Shown: piece after piece, positions 60,442-64,000 of the stretch | Position numbering within the stretch: the first letter of the stretch is position 1 | Layout: each line of letters opens with the position of its first letter | Assembly: GCA_902622875.1 (NCBI GenBank) | Contig: CACNRW010000001.1 | Location: 62,001 to 126,000, forward strand | DNA: 64,000 bases | Origin: an uncultured SAR116 cluster alpha proteobacterium | Lineage (GTDB): Bacteria; Pseudomonadota; Alphaproteobacteria; Puniceispirillales; Marisalimonadaceae | Direction: 5' to 3' | The notes under the pieces: generated by a model | Databases searched by the model: none | What the model saw: only the letters and a program-made list of their open reading frames with translations | Told to the model about the DNA's origin: nothing | Position numbers and translations under genes: made by a program

Positions 60442-61386
60442 ATGATTAAACATTTTCTATCTTTTGAAAAACAAATCTCAGATTTAGAAGGAAAAATTGA
60501 AGAACTTCGTCATTTATCCTCTGGAACTGACATAAACATAGCTGAAGAAATTGGTAAACTTCAGGGAGCTGTATCTGAAGAATTGAAGTCAACATACTCA
60601 CAACTTACACCCTGGCAAAAGGTTCAGGTTTCAAGGCATCCTGATAGACCTCATTTTCAAGATATTGCTAAACAACTATTTGAAAATTACACTCCTCTTT
60701 CTGGTGACAGAAATTTTTCTGATGACAATGCACTAACAGGTGGAACGGCAATGTTCAGAGGTAAAAGCATTATTGCTATAGGTATTGATAAAGGAAAAAA
60801 TACAAATGACAGAATTCTCAAAAATTTTGGTATGGCTAGGCCAGAAGGATATAGAAAAGCCGTAAGGCTTATGGAACTAGCTGACAAATTTCTAATACCG
60901 ATCATTATGTTTGTTGATACAGCTGGAGCCTACCCAGGCCAAGGAGCTGAACAAAGAGGACAGGCAGAGGCTATAGCTAGATGCATACAAAAAAGTTTAG
61001 AAATAAAAGTGCCGACTATATCAATAATTACAGGTGAAGGTGGCTCTGGAGGAGCTGTAGCTCTAGCTGTTGCAAATAATACTTTAATGTTAGAACATGC
61101 TATTTATTCAGTTATATCGCCTGAAGGTTGTTCTTCTATTTTATGGAGAAGTGCTGACCATGCAGACAGAGCAGCAGAAGCTCTAAGATTAACTGCACAA
61201 GATATGAAAAAATTTAAGGTCATCGATGAAGTTATTCCAGAACCTATTGGTGGTGCTCACCGAAATGCTGAGATGGCTATAAATGCAATGGGAGATATTT
61301 TGGAAAAAAGACTAGACATTTTATTATCAACAAGTAGAGATGAAATAATAAAACAAAAAGAAGAAAAATATTTAAATATTGGTTGA
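60442..61386 (+). CDS. accA: Acetyl-CoA carboxylase carboxyltransferase subunit alpha
   Basis: AccA is the alpha half of the carboxyltransferase that makes malonyl-CoA for fatty-acid synthesis. Family blocks are 'FEKQISDLEGKIEELRHLSS', 'WQKVQVSRHPDRPHFQDIAK', 'MFVDTAGAYPGQGAEQRGQA', the oxyanion-hole 'ITGEGGSGGAVALAVAN' and 'AIYSVISPEGCSSILWRSAD'. Length 314 aa is normal. GAAGGTTATTAAGT supplies the ribosome-binding site. It meets the nitrilase-family gene tail to tail with a 15-base overlap. Confidence 0.97.
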   Translation: MIKHFLSFEKQISDLEGKIEELRHLSSGTDINIAEEIGKLQGAVSEELKSTYSQLTPWQKVQVSRHPDRPHFQDIAKQLFENYTPLSGDRNFSDDNALTGGTAMFRGKSIIAIGIDKGKNTNDRILKNFGMARPEGYRKAVRLMELADKFLIPIIMFVDTAGAYPGQGAEQRGQAEAIARCIQKSLEIKVPTISIITGEGGSGGAVALAVANNTLMLEHAIYSVISPEGCSSILWRSADHADRAAEALRLTAQDMKKFKVIDEVIPEPIGGAHRNAEMAINAMGDILEKRLDILLSTSRDEIIKQKEEKYLNIG

Positions 61387-62211
61387 ATATTCTTTTTTGG
61401 CAGTCAAATTTGGAATTGCTTTTCTAGCAATTGTAACTTCTTCTAAATTGATTCTAGAATAAATTATACCTTCTTTTTTATTACCATCGCTTAAAACTTT
61501 CCCCCAAGGAGAAATAATTAAAGAATGTCCATAACTTGTTCTACCACATTGATGTTTGCCAGTTTGTGCAGGTGCAATTATAAATGACCCAGTTTCAATA
61601 GCTCTAGCTTTTAGGAGGGTATGCCAATGATCAGGACCAGTCATATTTGAAAAGGCAGATGGAACAGTAATAATTTCTGCACCATTTTTTGCTAAATCTT
61701 GATATAGATTAGGAAATCTTAAATCATAACAAATCGTCATTCCAATTTTAATTTTATTTTCTTTTATTTTTCCAACAACAGCTTTGTTGCCAGAAGAATA
61801 AGTTTCTGATTCTCTGTAAACATCACCATTTGGTAAATTAACATCGTATAAATGTATTTTATCATATCTATACAAAATTTTTCCATTTGGGCCAATTAAA
61901 AAAGACCTGTTAGTTATTTTATCTTCCAATTTTATTGGTAATGAGCCAACTAAAATATAAACTGCGTTTATATTAGCTAACTTGGTTAAGGTTTGAAGGC
62001 TAAAACTTTCAACTTCAGTTTTCGCTAAATCTTTTGTAATTGATGCATTTTCATGAAGAGAGGTTGCGCATTCTGGCAAAGCAATCAATTCGGCATTAAG
62101 ATCAACAGCTCGTTTAACTAATTGCTTTATAATTTTTAAAGTAAGTAATTCACTCTTGGTTGAAGCATATTGAAGGCACGCGATGGATAGATATCTAGAA
62201 AAATTATTTAT
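61372..62211 (-). CDS. Carbon-nitrogen hydrolase (Nit-family amidase) with apparent ATA start
   Basis: The ORF track begins at a TTG (62088) that would cut off the first beta-strand. The open frame extends 41 codons further, giving a normal Nit N-terminus (YLSIACLQYASTKSELLTLK, then 'DLNAELIALPECATS' with the catalytic Glu). The catalytic Lys is in 'LYRYDKIHLYDV' and the Cys in IGMTICYDLRFPNLYQ; 'WHTLLKARAIETGSFIIAPA' follows. From ATA 62211 the product is 279 aa, typical for Nit2/omega-amidase-like enzymes that hydrolyse deaminated glutathione or alpha-ketoglutaramate. No ATG, GTG or TTG is available in that 41-codon stretch; the only upstream in-frame ATG (62229) is separated by a TAA. GGAG lies 7 bases before the ATA. 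It overlaps the end of grxC by 8 bases. Confidence 0.82.
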   Translation of the reverse strand: MNNFSRYLSIACLQYASTKSELLTLKIIKQLVKRAVDLNAELIALPECATSLHENASITKDLAKTEVESFSLQTLTKLANINAVYILVGSLPIKLEDKITNRSFLIGPNGKILYRYDKIHLYDVNLPNGDVYRESETYSSGNKAVVGKIKENKIKIGMTICYDLRFPNLYQDLAKNGAEIITVPSAFSNMTGPDHWHTLLKARAIETGSFIIAPAQTGKHQCGRTSYGHSLIISPWGKVLSDGNKKEGIIYSRINLEEVTIARKAIPNLTAKKEYSTNI

Positions 62212-62467
62212 TTAAAATCTCCAATCCATTTTTTTGTTCGAGTTCGTACAAATCGTCACATCCGCCAAGATGATAGTTCCCAAAAAAAATTTGTGGCACG
62301 GATGTTTTCCCTTTTGATCTATTGATCATTTCCTTTTTCTTTTCATGGTCTATATCAATATTAATTTCATTAAAAAGAATATTTTTTCTTTTAAGCAAAG
62401 ATTTTGCTTTGTAACAAAAACCACATAACGAACTTGTATATATATCTATCTTGTGAACTGTTTTCAT
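62204..62467 (-). CDS. grxC: Glutaredoxin 3 (GrxC type)
   Basis: A dithiol glutaredoxin of 87 aa that reduces disulfides with glutathione. The active site is YTSSLCGFCYKAKSLL (Cys-Gly-Phe-Cys, about residues 14-17), slightly different from the usual CPYC. The glutathione-binding 'TSVPQIFFGNYHLGGCDDLY' with cis-Pro follows. It overlaps the nitrilase-family gene, a common pairing in Alphaproteobacteria, and lies 24 bases behind mutT. Confidence 0.92.
   Translation of the reverse strand: MKTVHKIDIYTSSLCGFCYKAKSLLKRKNILFNEINIDIDHEKKKEMINRSKGKTSVPQIFFGNYHLGGCDDLYELEQKNGLEILNK
62219..62222 (-). promoter_or_regulatory. GGAG ribosome-binding site placed for an ATA start of the nitrilase gene
   Basis: On the minus strand GGAG is followed after 7 bases by ATA (62211-62209), the first codon of the extended nitrilase frame. 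The spacing is optimal. The site lies within the last codons of grxC, so its conservation might also be due to grxC coding. Confidence 0.5.
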
Positions 62468-62491
62468 AAGCTTCCTTACATTTATAAATTT

Positions 62492-62908
62492 TCAAAATAA
62501 GTCTTCTAAACAATATATTAGAGCATCATCTGCAGGTGGCATTTTATACTTTCTTAACATGTTAGGTTTGACCCATTTTAGTTCATTACTTTCCATAGAT
62601 ATAGGTTGCCCATCCCATTTTCTACAAATATACAAAAGTAGTAATAATTGAAACTTTTTATAATCAAATTCACTAAATGATAATGGAGCAATACATTTAT
62701 TATTTATATCAATATTTAATTCTTCTTTAATTTCTCTAATTAGAGCTTTTTCAGGAGTTTCCCCTATTTCAACTTTGCCGCCTGGAAATTCCCAAAATCC
62801 TGATAAGTGCCTTTTTTTTGGACGCTTGGATAATAAAATTTCGTCTTCATCATTTATTAGTGCAATTGCAACAACAATTTTTAATTTTTTATGATCTATA
62901 ATCGGCAT
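62492..62908 (-). CDS. mutT: Nudix hydrolase, MutT (8-oxo-dGTP diphosphatase) type
   Basis: MutT removes oxidised guanine nucleotides from the pool. The 138-aa protein has the full Nudix box, GGKVEIGETPEKALIREIKE followed by ELNI, near residue 40, and the start 'KIVVAIALINDEDEILLSKR' with 'GFWEFPGGK' typical of MutT. It overlaps argJ by 20 bases; argJ-mutT is a standard alphaproteobacterial pair. Together with mutM it covers oxidised-guanine defence. Confidence 0.9.
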   Translation of the reverse strand: MPIIDHKKLKIVVAIALINDEDEILLSKRPKKRHLSGFWEFPGGKVEIGETPEKALIREIKEELNIDINNKCIAPLSFSEFDYKKFQLLLLLYICRKWDGQPISMESNELKWVKPNMLRKYKMPPADDALIYCLEDLF

Positions 62909-64000
62909 TTATTTCAATATATTTATGAGTTAAATCACATGTATAGATTTTTCCACAAGATTTACCAACCCCAACATCTATGGACAAATTAACTTCTGAT
63001 TGTTTTAAATGTTTTGTTGCTCGAACTTCTGAATAATTTTTGTACATCATTCCTTTATAAGTTACCAGCTCGTCACCTATATAAATTTTAATATTATCTC
63101 TGTCTGCAAGTTCTCCTGATTTACCTATAGCCATGATAATTCTTCCCCAATTAGCATCTTCACCTGCTATAGCTGTCTTAACTAAGGGAGAGTTAGCTAT
63201 AGAAAGAGCAATCCTTTTTGCTGATTTTTTTGTACGGGCGCCTGTAACATTTATAGTTACAAATTTTGATGCCCCTTCTCCATCTTTAACGATTAACTTA
63301 GCTAATTCTAACATTAGGCTAGATAATGAGTTTCTAAACTCTCTAAGGCGTCTGTCTGTATGTTTAGAAATCAAATTATGTTTAGCTCTTCTAGTAGCTG
63401 AAAACAAAACTGTGTCACTTGTTGATGTGTCACTATCAACTGTTATTGAGTTAAAACTTGTTTCGTTTGCTTCTTTAAGTATCTTTTGAAGAATGTTTGA
63501 AGGTAAATTAGCATTTGTAAAAATAAACCCTAACATTGTTGCCATATCTGGAGCTATCATACCAGACCCTTTAGCTATACCTACAATGTCGATATTAACA
63601 TTCTCAATTTTACATGTTCTAATTGCAATTTTAGGAAATGTGTCAGTTGTCTTAATTGCTTGAGCGGCTTGCAACCAGTTTTGAGTGTTACAAGAAGTCA
63701 TTGATTTAAAACTATTTATTATTATATCTGAATCTAGTTGTTCACCTATTACTCCAGTAGATGCTGTGTAGATTTGATTAGTATTAGACTTTAGTAATTT
63801 TGAAAGAAACTTGCTTATTTTGGAAACTGTTTCCTCTCCTAATTTACCCGTAAAGGCATTTGCATTTCCTGAATTTACGACAATAGCTCTAGCAGTTGCT
63901 TGCTTTGAAGAACTTAAATTGCTTCTACATTGATTCACTGATGCACTAGATGTTAGAGATTTAGTAAAAACACCAGCAATTGAACACGGTTTATCGAATT
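62889..64000 (-). CDS. argJ: Glutamate N-acetyltransferase/amino-acid acetyltransferase ArgJ, 5' end cut off
   Basis: ArgJ moves acetyl groups between ornithine and glutamate in the cyclic arginine pathway. The frame is open to the last base of the window, so the N-terminus lies beyond it; the ORF-track start (63938, a GTG) is internal. The visible N-terminal part has 'CSIAGVFTKSLTSSA', then 'IVVNSGNANAFTG'. The self-cleavage site is KGSGMIAPDMATMLGFIFTN, where the Thr of ATML becomes the nucleophile of the beta chain. 'DSDTSTSDTVLFSA' and 'GEDANWGRIIMAIGKSGE' follow, and the C-terminus is 'THKYIEINADYRS'. It leads the argJ-mutT-grxC-nitrilase run. Confidence 0.94.
   Translation of the reverse strand, partial: FDKPCSIAGVFTKSLTSSASVNQCRSNLSSSKQATARAIVVNSGNANAFTGKLGEETVSKISKFLSKLLKSNTNQIYTASTGVIGEQLDSDIIINSFKSMTSCNTQNWLQAAQAIKTTDTFPKIAIRTCKIENVNIDIVGIAKGSGMIAPDMATMLGFIFTNANLPSNILQKILKEANETSFNSITVDSDTSTSDTVLFSATRRAKHNLISKHTDRRLREFRNSLSSLMLELAKLIVKDGEGASKFVTINVTGARTKKSAKRIALSIANSPLVKTAIAGEDANWGRIIMAIGKSGELADRDNIKIYIGDELVTYKGMMYKNYSEVRATKHLKQSEVNLSIDVGVGKSCGKIYTCDLTHKYIEINADYRS

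Overview
The window is AT-rich chromosomal DNA from an alphaproteobacterium with a compact genome. Intergenic gaps are short, start and stop codons often overlap, and codons are strongly A/T-ending. Several neighbourhoods are ones I know from Alphaproteobacteria: truB-rpsO-pnp; ubiE-ubiB-coaBC next to mutM-rpsT-dnaA; chorismate mutase-hisC-tyrC; etfBA with a PduO-type adenosyltransferase and a HIG1 protein; cobT-cobS-DnaJ-like-bolA-corC-aroB-aroK; a class I lysyl-tRNA synthetase; and argJ-mutT. The composition and tight packing resemble streamlined marine lineages. The order cannot be fixed from this sequence alone.

Layout. 1-4.2 kb (+): truB (cut by the window edge), rpsO, pnp, enoyl-CoA hydratase. 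4.2-6.8 kb (-): fabA-fabB-fabI for unsaturated and saturated fatty acids. 6.9-11.8 kb (-): ubiE-ubiB, a CoaBC with an extra N-terminal helix-turn-helix-like domain, a MoeB/ThiF-like enzyme and an SH3-like exported protein. 11.9-19.9 kb (+): mutM, rpsT, a gene-poor and extremely AT-rich gap, then dnaA-dnaN-recF-gyrB. The strand divergence and the gap make this the best origin candidate in the window. 19.9-23.6 kb (-): dadA under a tandem glycine riboswitch, an EamA transporter without a standard start codon, a gap with a possible decayed reading frame, and a renalase-like oxidoreductase. 23.6-26.6 kb (+): a tight HAD-ABC ATPase-FolM-like-FolB run. 26.6-34.9 kb: gloB, aromatic/His aminotransferase genes, YdcF-like, zinc-ribbon protein, argH-lptM-like-lysA, TlpA-like thioredoxin. 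34.9-38.6 kb (-): YggT, folD, HIG1 protein, adenosyltransferase, etfB-etfA. 38.8-44.3 kb (+): YnjB/YnjC-like ABC importer parts, a cysteine-free DJ-1/PfpI protein, DUF1289 protein, aspS. 44.3-50.7 kb: ctaA, groES-groEL, lysK, pyrD, rpmB. 50.8-57.5 kb: cobT-cobS-DnaJ-like, bolA, corC, aroB-aroK. 57.6-64 kb: a 46-aa membrane protein, a secreted protein of unknown function, xerD, accA, then on the minus strand a nitrilase-family gene, grxC, mutT and argJ (cut by the window edge).

Most of the window is housekeeping: replication initiation, translation, fatty acid, ubiquinone, heme A, coenzyme A, folate, shikimate, arginine, lysine and pyrimidine synthesis. No phage, insertion sequence, CRISPR array, rRNA or intact tRNA gene was seen. 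The most distinctive points are the tandem glycine riboswitch on a FAD amino-acid dehydrogenase; the helix-turn-helix/CoaBC fusion; two complete-looking genes (nitrilase-family and EamA) whose reading frames have no ATG, GTG or TTG start at the right place but do have a purine-rich ribosome-binding stretch before an ATA or ATT codon; and a 37-codon lipoprotein gene between argH and lysA that the ORF track misses. No clearly new multi-gene system was found.
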